Below are positions 1 to 5,824 of a stretch of DNA of 5,824 nucleotides, one piece after another (position 1 is the first letter of the stretch; each line of letters begins with the position of its first letter). Below the pieces are notes generated by a model that was not told the DNA's origin, did not search any database, and worked only from the letters and a program-made list of their open reading frames with translations. Source of the stretch: Flavobacteriales bacterium UBA972 (GTDB taxonomy: Bacteria; Bacteroidota; Bacteroidia; Flavobacteriales; Schleiferiaceae); contig DBBY01000036.1 in NCBI GenBank assembly GCA_002292855.1, forward strand, positions 5,483-11,306, read 5' to 3'. Position numbers and translations under genes: made by a program.

Positions 1-120
1 GGAGACCGACGCAACCAAGGTGGCGGTAATTTTGGCGGAGGAGACCCCATTGCTCGTGCCGCTTCGCAGCAGGCTCCGGGCTTTGACAAGTCCAACGACG
101 ATGACGATTTGCCATTTTGA
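1..120 (+). CDS. ssb: Single-stranded DNA-binding protein, C-terminal end (5' part outside window)
   Basis: Reading from base 1, 39 codons run to a TGA at 118-120. The peptide is a Gly/Gln/Arg/Asn-rich low-complexity linker that ends in the acidic tip NDDDDLPF. A flexible linker finished by a D/E-rich tip ending in LPF or IPF is the hallmark of bacterial SSB. That tail docks replication and repair partners such as RecO, PriA, RecQ and exonuclease I (family knowledge), while the missing N-terminal OB fold binds single-stranded DNA as an oligomer. Only the tail is visible, so the OB fold cannot be checked and paralogues cannot be told apart. A strong terminator follows 22 bp after the stop, so ssb is the last gene of its transcript. 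It converges on the permease gene on the other strand. Confidence 0.88.
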   Translation, partial: GDRRNQGGGNFGGGDPIARAASQQAPGFDKSNDDDDLPF

Positions 121-142
121 TCCCTTAGGTTCAAAGGCATTG

Positions 143-171
143 AAGGCGACCCCGCGGGGTCGCCTTTTTTT
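143..171 (+). terminator. Rho-independent terminator of ssb
   Basis: A perfect 11-bp inverted repeat has arms 143-153 and 156-166, with a very G+C-rich core (CGACCCC against GGGGTCG). It runs into a T tract at 165-171. The two central bases are too few for a loop, so the real hairpin probably opens to a CGCG tetraloop. On the minus strand the stem is followed by CAATGCC rather than a U-run, so it looks one-directional. It lies 22 bp after the ssb stop. Confidence 0.92.
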
Positions 172-204
172 ATGGAACTGCGCGACGCCTGCGCCGGGGG
201 CCAA

Positions 205-219
205 TTGCACCACGTGCAA
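205..219. repeat. Short inverted repeat in the convergent gap
   Basis: TTGCAC (205-210) and GTGCAA (214-219) form a perfect 6-bp inverted repeat around CAC. It lies 13 bp beyond the stop codon of the minus-strand permease gene. It could form a small hairpin at the 3' end of the protease-permease transcript. There is no T-run after it on the minus strand, so it is not a convincing terminator, and a repeat this short may be chance. Confidence 0.25.
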
Positions 220-231
220 GCCATGGTCCGC

Positions 232-1098
232 CTACTTCACTGTGCGCACGTCAAGCACGTCGCGCAAGGCCGTTCCAAGTACCTGAAAGGCGAGCACCAA
301 ACTCGCCAAAGCGAGCCCTGGAATCAGTGCAAGGTGGGCCTGGCCGGTGAGCAGATAGGGGTAGTGGTCGCGAATCATTCCGCCCCATGAGGGCATTGGG
401 GGCTGGGCTCCGAGGCCCAGAAAAGACAAGCCCGACTCGAGCAGAATTGCGCTTGCAAACTGGCTCGCAGCAAGCACAATAAGGGGCGCCAGCGTTTGCG
501 GCATAATGTGCTTCCAAAGAATCCGTCGGTTGGAGTATCCCAGAACTTGGGCGGCCTGCACAAATTCTGAAGGCTTCCATGCCTTTACTTGGCCGCGGAT
601 CAGTCGCGCGACCTCAACCCACGAGGTGAGTCCGACCGCCACAAAAACCTGCCAAAAGCCCTTGCCCAGCACAAAGCTGAGGGCCATGACCATGAGCAAT
701 GAGGGTATGCTCCAAAAAACTTGAATTAAGCCCGACAGGGCGGAATCCACCGGCCCGCCGTAAAAGCCGGCCCAGGCTCCGATGGGAATGCCCACCAGCA
801 TGGCTATGCCCACTGCGATAAACCCCACCGACAGCGAAACCCTTGAACCTAGCAGCAGGCGACCGGTCATGTCGCGGCCGTAGCGGTCGGTTCCGAGCCA
901 ATGCATCACGCCGTCTGAGCCCCGGTGCTGCATGGGCTTAGCGCTCTCTGCGAGGTTCATGCTGTTGGCCCAAGGACTAGAGTCCGCACTAAAGCCGTAG
1001 GCGAAAACCGCTAAAAACAACCAAAGGAACAAGACTACTGCCCCGGTCCGGCCAAGCGGATTGCGCCAAAGCGCCGCCAACGTGGCAACTACCTTCAT
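232..1098 (-). CDS. ABC transporter inner-membrane permease, OppC/DppC type
   Basis: This 288-residue protein matches the usual OppC/DppC length. It is the second permease subunit of peptide/nickel-type ABC importers and forms a channel with an OppB-type partner, powered by OppD/OppF-type ATPases (family knowledge). A first membrane helix lies near residues 19-36. Next comes the family signature LGTDRYGRD (68-76) with RLLLGSRVSL, then several more hydrophobic helices (about 88-112, 125-145, 203-225, 256-277). The cytoplasmic EAA loop that contacts the ATPase reads QAAQVLGYSNRRILWKHIMP (181-200). The SGLSFLGLGAQPPMPSWG segment (222-239) and the closing LGTALRDVLD are also typical. Its ATG overlaps the upstream protease stop as ATGA (1098-1095), implying translational coupling. 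No OppB, ATPase or binding-protein gene lies next to it. Substrate is unknown: peptides are the default guess, but nickel, sugars or antimicrobial peptides are possible in this family. Confidence 0.93.
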   Translation of the reverse strand: MKVVATLAALWRNPLGRTGAVVLFLWLFLAVFAYGFSADSSPWANSMNLAESAKPMQHRGSDGVMHWLGTDRYGRDMTGRLLLGSRVSLSVGFIAVGIAMLVGIPIGAWAGFYGGPVDSALSGLIQVFWSIPSLLMVMALSFVLGKGFWQVFVAVGLTSWVEVARLIRGQVKAWKPSEFVQAAQVLGYSNRRILWKHIMPQTLAPLIVLAASQFASAILLESGLSFLGLGAQPPMPSWGGMIRDHYPYLLTGQAHLALIPGLALASLVLAFQVLGTALRDVLDVRTVK

Positions 1099-3164
1099 TG
1101 CAGATCAAGTAGCAAGCGCATGGACTCAACTACCGTCTGGTCCCGGCGAACTGCCCTGAGCCAGCGACGGTCTTCTTCGGCCTTCTCTGGCTTGCTCGCC
1201 GTAATCATTTTTGCCACGGTGGTATCAGTGCGCAAACCGCTCAGGTCAAATCTTTTAATCGCCTCTGCGTCGGCCTTGCGGTCGGCGGCAAAGTCTGCCC
1301 AAGCAAGGGGAAGGCCCGTCTTGGACTGCTCGTCTCGCAAAAAATTGGAGTACTCGTTGACCAACTTGAACTCCGCCTTGTCGTTCACCCGGGCCTGGGA
1401 GGCTGCAATGGCCGATTGACGCTTGGGCGAAGCGGCCTGAGCCTTGAATACCGAAGGAGCAATGCGGTCTGAAGCCAAGGCAAAATCCAGCTCGCGCTCG
1501 CCATAGGGAACGTGCTGAAAAGCACTGGGTATGACCACGTCGCTAAGCACACCGTCGAGCTGGGTCGTTCCGCCGTTGACGCGATAGTACTTCTGAATGG
1601 TCAATTTAAAGGCACCCAGGGGTTGCTGGCTCGCATAATAGGGGCCTGCTGCGCGGTCAAAGTCGAGCATATTTTGCACCGTACCCTTACCAAAGGTTTG
1701 CTTGCTGCCTACCACCACAGCCCTGCCGTAGTCCTGAAGGGCAGCCGCCACAATCTCTGAAGCCGAGGCCGTAGACTCGTCCACGAGGACAACAAGGGGT
1801 CCGTCCCAAACGATACCCGGAGTCGGATCGTCGTAGGAACGCACGCGCTGACCCTGTGTCTTGACCTGAACCACGGGGCCCTGATCAATAAAATGACCGG
1901 CAATACCCACCGCGGCAGGCAGTGAACCGCCGCCGTTGCCCCGCAAATCAAAAATAATTCCGCGCGCTCCTGCAGCCTTAAGAGCCAAAAGCTCGCTGCG
2001 CACGTCTTCGGAACAATCGCGGTTGCTTTCGTTAAAAAAGTCTACATAAAATTTGGGCAGTCGAATGTAGCCGATGCCGTCGCCCAAAAGCGCACTTCGT
2101 GCAAACGTTGCCTCCACTTCCACAATGTCGCGAACGATGGGAATAACTTTTTCGCTTCCGTCCTTTTTGCGCACCGTGAGGCGCACCTCGGTACCTTTTT
2201 TGCCGCGGACCTTGGTCACCACCTTGTTCACGCGCATGCCCACCACGTCCTCGGATTCAGCACTGCCTTGACCCACCTTGAGCAACTTATCGCCCACCTC
2301 GAGCTCGCCCTGCCTCCAGCAGGCGCTGCCGGTAACAATGCTTGAAATAGTCACGTACTCGCCGTCCTGCTGAAGCTGGGCTCCGATGCCTTCGAGCTGC
2401 CCGGTCATTTCGATTTCAAAGGCTTCCTGCTGCTGGGGCGGGAAGTACTGACTGTGTGGGTCAAAGGCCGAAGCATAGGCATTGATGAAGTAGCCAAAAT
2501 CGTCCGATCGATCCATGGACTCCAGCCCGTCGAACCATTCGTCGTGAATTTCCAACTCCTTGAGGCGGGCATCAGACTCGTTTTTAGCAAATTCCGGATG
2601 GCCGGGTAAAAAAGCCGAATTGATGCTGTCCTTCTTCTCGTACGCGCGATCGTAGAGGCGATCCATTACTCGCGAGGCGAGGTAGTCCGCCCAAAAACCG
2701 TCCATCGCGGCCGAATCCTTGACAAAACGACGCTTCTCTGCATCGGTCTCCAGAGTCCGCATGGTAGTGTAATCCAATGGTTTAGCCAGCAAACGCGTAA
2801 AGCGACGGCGGGCCTCTGCGCGCCTTTTAACCCATAGAGCCGTACTTTCTTCAAAGAACTTCAAGTCTCCGCTCTTCAAAAAATCGTCGAGCTGTAGGCG
2901 GCTCTTGGCCAAAAAATCGTAGTCCGATTGGTACAAAAAACGCTTCTCGCCGTCAATGAGTTCGAGGTAGGCGCTGAACACGTCTTCGCTGAATTCATCG
3001 TTGATTTCGCGCGGCTGGTAGTGCACCCCTTGCAGGGCCTCGGTCACGAGACGCAAAATCAAGGATTCCTTGTCGGTGTTGCCGCTCTGAATTCGCTGGA
3101 ATCCAAAGGCGGCCCCCGCAACCAAAATCAGCGCAGGGATAGTGTATTTCAAGTTGCGTGTCAT
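1095..3164 (-). CDS. prc: C-terminal processing (tail-specific) protease, Prc/Tsp type, peptidase family S41
   Basis: This envelope serine protease cleaves proteins from exposed nonpolar C-termini; E. coli Prc/Tsp (682 aa) is the model. From ATG 3164 it is 689 residues. An N-terminal hydrophobic segment (about 8-22, after MTRNLKY) is a signal peptide or anchor. A helical N-terminal region spans about 35-235. A PDZ domain spans about 245-345, with LEGIGAQL (257-264) and LEVGDKLLKVG. The S41 core covers about 350-550, with DLRGNGGGSLP (406-416). The catalytic residues align with E. coli Ser430/Asp441/Lys455 as Ser467 (in TASASEIVAAAL), Asp478 (QDYG) and Lys493 (QTFGKGTVQ), so the enzyme looks active. 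A Tsp-like C-terminal region follows to the end. The frame stays open to 3482, but the upstream residues look unlike a signal sequence and lie antisense to the receptor gene. ATG 3191 is also possible, but a -7-like element lies only 6 bp upstream of it. The stop overlaps the permease start by 4 bp. Confidence 0.95.
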   Translation of the reverse strand: MTRNLKYTIPALILVAGAAFGFQRIQSGNTDKESLILRLVTEALQGVHYQPREINDEFSEDVFSAYLELIDGEKRFLYQSDYDFLAKSRLQLDDFLKSGDLKFFEESTALWVKRRAEARRRFTRLLAKPLDYTTMRTLETDAEKRRFVKDSAAMDGFWADYLASRVMDRLYDRAYEKKDSINSAFLPGHPEFAKNESDARLKELEIHDEWFDGLESMDRSDDFGYFINAYASAFDPHSQYFPPQQQEAFEIEMTGQLEGIGAQLQQDGEYVTISSIVTGSACWRQGELEVGDKLLKVGQGSAESEDVVGMRVNKVVTKVRGKKGTEVRLTVRKKDGSEKVIPIVRDIVEVEATFARSALLGDGIGYIRLPKFYVDFFNESNRDCSEDVRSELLALKAAGARGIIFDLRGNGGGSLPAAVGIAGHFIDQGPVVQVKTQGQRVRSYDDPTPGIVWDGPLVVLVDESTASASEIVAAALQDYGRAVVVGSKQTFGKGTVQNMLDFDRAAGPYYASQQPLGAFKLTIQKYYRVNGGTTQLDGVLSDVVIPSAFQHVPYGERELDFALASDRIAPSVFKAQAASPKRQSAIAASQARVNDKAEFKLVNEYSNFLRDEQSKTGLPLAWADFAADRKADAEAIKRFDLSGLRTDTTVAKMITASKPEKAEEDRRWLRAVRRDQTVVESMRLLLDLQ

Positions 3165-3196
3165 AAAGAGTGTGCGAAGGTTCGCTAGCATGAGCC

Positions 3197-3204
3197 CGAA
3201 AGTA
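3197..3204 (-). promoter_or_regulatory. Candidate Bacteroidota -7 promoter element of the protease-permease unit
   Basis: Read on the minus strand, the sequence is TACTTTCG, one mismatch from the Bacteroidota -7 consensus TAnnTTTG. It would place transcription initiation near 3190, giving a leader of about 25 nt before ATG 3164. This argues against the in-frame ATG at 3191 and against any start further upstream. No TTTG-like -33 element is present at the usual distance of about 19 bp, so the call rests on one element and its position. Confidence 0.4.
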
Positions 3205-3212
3205 CACAATTC

Positions 3213-3242
3213 GTGCCGTGCACTTGCCATGGCAGGCCAAGT
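3213..3242. repeat. Cluster of small palindromes in the divergent promoter region
   Basis: The 157-bp gap between the divergent protease and receptor genes holds a perfect 10-bp palindrome, TGCCATGGCA, at 3225-3234. Around it are outer arms ACTTG (3222-3226) and CAAGT (3238-3242), and beside it a GTGC-CGT-GCAC repeat at 3213-3223. Two-fold symmetry between divergent genes is where a dimeric regulator might bind, here upstream of the -7-like element of the protease unit. The arms are short and overlap, so chance is a fair alternative. No regulator is encoded in the window. Confidence 0.25.
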
Positions 3243-3280
3243 TGTCAGAACCGGCAACCAATAAGGACGGCACAGTGTTT

Positions 3281-3294
3281 GCCCCTGTGGGGGC
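3281..3294 (+). other. Small G+C-rich hairpin upstream of the receptor gene
   Basis: GCCCC (3281-3285) pairs with GGGGC (3290-3294) around TGTG. Flanking GTTTG (3277-3281) and CAAAC (3302-3306) are also complementary but share a base with the inner stem. An alternative pairing joins GGGC (3291-3294) with GCCC (3307-3310). The element sits about 28 bp before the GTG start and would fall in the 5' leader if transcription begins upstream. It has no T-run, so it is not a terminator. It matches no riboswitch class that I recognise. Confidence 0.25.
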
Positions 3295-3321
3295 TGACAA
3301 TCAAACGCCCAATTTATTCCC

Positions 3322-5667
3322 GTGAATAGAATTCTTCTCTGCATCCTCGGTCTGCCTTTGTGCCTTGCCGCCCAGACCCGCAGTATGGTGGGAACCGTCG
3401 TGGACAATTCCAACGGAGAAGTCCTCACTGGGGTAGTGGTCGCCTGGGAGTCCCCCAGTAAAAAAACTAGTATTCTAACCAATACCTACGGCCTGTACAG
3501 CTTGTCTATTCCTGCTGAAGCGGGCACCATTCGGGTGCAGATTTTGGGCTATACGCCCTTCACGCAATCCATTAAGGCGGGCCGTGAGGCAATAAAGCTC
3601 AACGTGCGCCTCAAAGAAGAGTCCTTTGAACTCGGTGAAGTCGCCGTGCAGGGGCAGCGCAAACTCGACAACAACGTCAAAACGACCGAAATGTCGGTGA
3701 GCACCTTAAGCTCTAAAGAAATTAAGAAAATTCCGCAACTGCTGGGCGAAACAGACATTGTGCGCACCCTAACCCTCCTGCCGGGAGTAAGCACCGTGGG
3801 TGAAGCCTCCAACGGCTTCAACGTGCGCGGGGGCAATGCAGACCAAAACTTGATTTTACTTGATGAAGCACCCGTCTATTCCTCGTCGCACCTTTTTGGT
3901 TTTTTTAGCATTTTTAATGCCGACGCGGTGCGAGACGTTACGCTGTACAAGGGAGGCATGCCCTCTAACTACGGCGGACGGCTGTCGAGCGTGCTCGACG
4001 TGCGTCAAAAAGAAGGCAACAGCGAGCGATATGCTGCCCAAGGAGGCATAGGCCTGCTCAGCAGCCGTTTGACCGTCGAGGGGCCCTTGGTGAAGCAGAA
4101 AGCGAGCTTCATGGTCAGCGGACGGCGGTCGTATTTTGATTTGTTTTTGCCCTACACCGGCAACCTCGAGCTGCAGAATACCAAAATCTACTTCTACGAC
4201 CTCAACGCCAAAGTCAATGCAACCTTAAGCGACAAAGACCGGGTATTCGCCAGCATGTACTTTGGCCGCGACCAATTTGGCGCCCAGGATTTGTTTGACT
4301 TCGGCTGGGGCAACTGGACCTCTACACTGCGATGGAACCGCATAGTCAATACCAAACTATTTTTTAATGCCACCGCAGTCTATTCCGACTACACCTATTC
4401 CTTGGGCACTCCTGAAGATGCCATTCCATCGTTCAAGCTCGATTCGCGCATCCAAAACACGGTTACCAACCTTGGCTGGACCTACTACGCCAACGCAAGG
4501 CACAAAATCGACTGGGGAGTGCAAAACACCTACTATGTTTTTTCGCCCGGCCAAATCACCGGAGCTTTTGACATCGAGCTTCGCCAAGAATTCGCTACCG
4601 AGCCGGCCATTTTTGTGAGCGACGACATCAAGGTATCCGACAAACTCAGCATCACCGCGGGCCTTCGCTACAGCGGCTTTGCCAACCTGGGTAAGCGCCG
4701 AGTATTTTCTTATGCAGACCCCCTCTACCCTAGCCCCACCACCATCACCGACACTGCCTTTTTTGAAAGCGGTGAGATCGTGAAGTCTTTTGTGAATTTG
4801 GGCGGACTGGAACCTCGATTTGCCCTGAACTACGAGCTCGGGCCCAAGTCGTCGCTCAAGGCCAGCTACAACCGCTCGCGGCAGTACATCCACCTAATCT
4901 CCAACAACACCACCGCCACGCCGGTAAACGTTTGGCGCCCTGCCGGTCCCTACATTGACCCTGCCACCGTGAACCAAATTGCCGTGGGTGCCGTGCGCAA
5001 CTTCAACGACGACAACGGAATCCGCATCAGCTGGGAGGCCTACTACAAGTCCTTTCAAAACCTAATTGACTACCGCGACGGCGCAGACTTGGTATTCACC
5101 GACGACATTGAGACCGAACTGCTCTCGGGCGGCGGCCGAGCCTACGGTACCGAACTGCTCCTTGAGAAGAAAACCGGCAAACTAACGGGTTGGATTGGCT
5201 ACTCCTTGGGGCGCACCGAACGCCTCGTAGACGGGCCCACGCGCACTACCCGCATCAACAACGGCGAATGGTACCCTGCCAATTGGGATAAGCTTCACGA
5301 TGTAAGTGTGGTTTTCACCTGGACCATGACCAAAAAATGGGATCTGGGCGGAACCTGGATCTACCAGTCAGGCCGCCCCATAACCTACCCCGACGCGCGC
5401 GGCGAATTTGAGGGCATCTACTACCCCGTCTACACCAACCGAAACGCGGCGCGAACTCCCGCTACCCACCGACTTGACCTGTCCTTCACCCGGAGCGTGG
5501 GCAAACGCGCCAGTTGGAACTTTGGGGTGTACAACGCCTACGGCCGCCGCAACCCCTACAGCATCTTCTTTAGGGCGGACTTTGAAAACCCTACCAACGT
5601 ATCTGCATACCGCCTGAGCATATTTGGCTCTGCCGTGCCATTCTTCACCTATAACTTCTCCCTGTAA
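3322..5667 (+). CDS. TonB-dependent outer-membrane receptor with N-terminal carboxypeptidase-regulatory-like domain
   Basis: This complete 781-residue receptor would import a substrate across the outer membrane using energy from TonB-ExbB-ExbD. The N-terminus MNRILLCILGLPLCLAAQ is a clear signal peptide. Residues 22-98 form the carboxypeptidase-regulatory-like (CarboxypepD_reg-like) beta-sandwich common in Bacteroidota receptors (GTVVDNSNGEVLTGVVV, TNTYGLYSLSIP, ILGYTPF). A possible TonB-box region is ELGEVAVQG (104-112). The plug domain (about 118-230) carries LPGVSTVGEASNGFNVRGG (153-171), QNLILLDEAPVY and LYKGGMPSNYGGRLSSVLDV. The rest is a beta-barrel of alternating strands rich in aromatic residues, ending SIFGSAVPFFTYNFSL. 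The start is GTG at 3322: it alone supplies the signal peptide, an in-frame TGA lies at 3295-3297, and the next ATG (codon 22) would remove the secretion signal. No Shine-Dalgarno sequence precedes it; upstream is A/T-rich AATTTATT. The barrel does not reveal the substrate. Confidence 0.95.
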   Translation: MNRILLCILGLPLCLAAQTRSMVGTVVDNSNGEVLTGVVVAWESPSKKTSILTNTYGLYSLSIPAEAGTIRVQILGYTPFTQSIKAGREAIKLNVRLKEESFELGEVAVQGQRKLDNNVKTTEMSVSTLSSKEIKKIPQLLGETDIVRTLTLLPGVSTVGEASNGFNVRGGNADQNLILLDEAPVYSSSHLFGFFSIFNADAVRDVTLYKGGMPSNYGGRLSSVLDVRQKEGNSERYAAQGGIGLLSSRLTVEGPLVKQKASFMVSGRRSYFDLFLPYTGNLELQNTKIYFYDLNAKVNATLSDKDRVFASMYFGRDQFGAQDLFDFGWGNWTSTLRWNRIVNTKLFFNATAVYSDYTYSLGTPEDAIPSFKLDSRIQNTVTNLGWTYYANARHKIDWGVQNTYYVFSPGQITGAFDIELRQEFATEPAIFVSDDIKVSDKLSITAGLRYSGFANLGKRRVFSYADPLYPSPTTITDTAFFESGEIVKSFVNLGGLEPRFALNYELGPKSSLKASYNRSRQYIHLISNNTTATPVNVWRPAGPYIDPATVNQIAVGAVRNFNDDNGIRISWEAYYKSFQNLIDYRDGADLVFTDDIETELLSGGGRAYGTELLLEKKTGKLTGWIGYSLGRTERLVDGPTRTTRINNGEWYPANWDKLHDVSVVFTWTMTKKWDLGGTWIYQSGRPITYPDARGEFEGIYYPVYTNRNAARTPATHRLDLSFTRSVGKRASWNFGVYNAYGRRNPYSIFFRADFENPTNVSAYRLSIFGSAVPFFTYNFSL

Positions 5668-5824
5668 TGAGCCCCATGAGCCACCTTCGCCGCTTTCGCC
5701 TGCTAGTGCCCGTCGCCTTGGCTGCCTCACTTGCCAGCTGCCAGGATATTATTGAGGTTGACCTCCCCGAGGGCGAAACCCGTCTTATAGTTAATGGTCG
5801 TGTCACCGACCGCGACTCCGTGCG
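5667..5824 (+). CDS. DUF4249-like lipoprotein, N-terminal part (3' end outside window)
   Basis: The frame opens with ATG at 5667, sharing its A with the receptor stop (TAATG), and stays open through 52 codons to the window edge. The product begins with basic residues (MSPMSHLRRFR), a hydrophobic stretch (LLVPVALAASLA) and a lipobox LASC whose Cys25 would be lipidated, so it is a signal-peptidase-II lipoprotein. The mature start CQDIIEVDLPEGETRLIVNG resembles the opening of Bacteroidota DUF4249 proteins (a Cys, a short acidic stretch, a D-L-P motif, then an R-L-V-V-like strand). Genes of that family are typically found next to receptors of this kind. They are thought to be receptor-associated lipoproteins, but their role is not established. 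A second in-frame ATG at 5676 is an equally plausible start and would give the same mature protein. The family call rests on about 27 mature residues plus context. Confidence 0.82.
   Translation, partial: MSPMSHLRRFRLLVPVALAASLASCQDIIEVDLPEGETRLIVNGRVTDRDSV

Noticed and set aside
143..171. Bidirectional terminator shared by ssb and the permease gene
   Set aside because: The stem is symmetrical, but only the plus strand has a T-run after it. Minus-strand transcripts would end in CAATGCC, so function in that direction is not supported.
20..286. 88-codon plus-strand frame over the ssb tail and convergent gap
   Set aside because: It is out of frame with the SSB acidic tail, crosses the terminator hairpin and enters the permease gene antisense. 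The product is unrecognisable.
1095..3164. A secreted virulence protease or photosystem-type CtpA
   Set aside because: The long N-terminal helical region, Tsp-like C-terminal region and 689-residue length fit the Prc/Tsp branch rather than the shorter CtpA type, and nothing in the context suggests virulence.
3274..3281. AGTGTTTG as a -7 promoter element for the receptor gene
   Set aside because: It matches only the TTTG half of TAnnTTTG and has no TTTG-like -33 element at the right distance, so it is too weak to annotate.
4357..4893. 178-codon open frame on the minus strand
   Set aside because: It lies wholly antisense to the receptor beta-barrel, which reads as a continuous intact protein. 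The predicted product has no recognisable domain, and the frame looks like a by-product of G+C-rich codon use.
5368..5730. 120-codon minus-strand frame spanning the receptor end and the lipoprotein start
   Set aside because: It is antisense to two well-supported genes, low in complexity (Gly/Val/Ala/Arg rich), and has no signal or domain.

Overview
The window most resembles a member of the Bacteroidota, probably a free-living Flavobacteriales-like lineage with fairly G+C-rich coding DNA. Four things point there: a TonB-dependent receptor with an N-terminal carboxypeptidase-regulatory-like domain, paired with a DUF4249-type lipoprotein; a long Prc/Tsp-type C-terminal processing protease; starts without clear Shine-Dalgarno sequences; and a -7-like element (TACTTTCG) close to the Bacteroidota consensus TAnnTTTG. 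The assignment is inferred from gene content, and the exact lineage cannot be fixed from this window.

Layout. Positions 1-120 (+) hold the last codons of single-stranded DNA-binding protein (ssb), followed by a strong intrinsic terminator at 143-171. Facing it on the minus strand is a two-gene unit. A Prc-type S41 protease (3164 to 1095) comes first, and its stop overlaps by 4 bp the start of an OppC/DppC-type ABC permease (1098 to 232). A 157-bp intergenic region (3165-3321) separates this unit from a divergent plus-strand unit. That unit has a complete TonB-dependent outer-membrane receptor (3322-5667, GTG start) and, overlapping its stop codon by one base (TAATG), the start of a DUF4249-like lipoprotein that runs off the window at 5824.

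How the genes work together. All genes except ssb act in the cell envelope. The receptor and lipoprotein form a recognised Bacteroidota pair and presumably share one outer-membrane uptake function, with unknown substrate. The protease and permease are probably co-translated. The permease has no OppB, ATPase or binding-protein gene beside it here, so its partners must be encoded elsewhere. No CRISPR array, transposon, tRNA or rRNA is visible. All complete genes look intact. I see no clearly new system; the most thought-provoking arrangement is the overlap of the periplasmic protease with a lone peptide-type permease.
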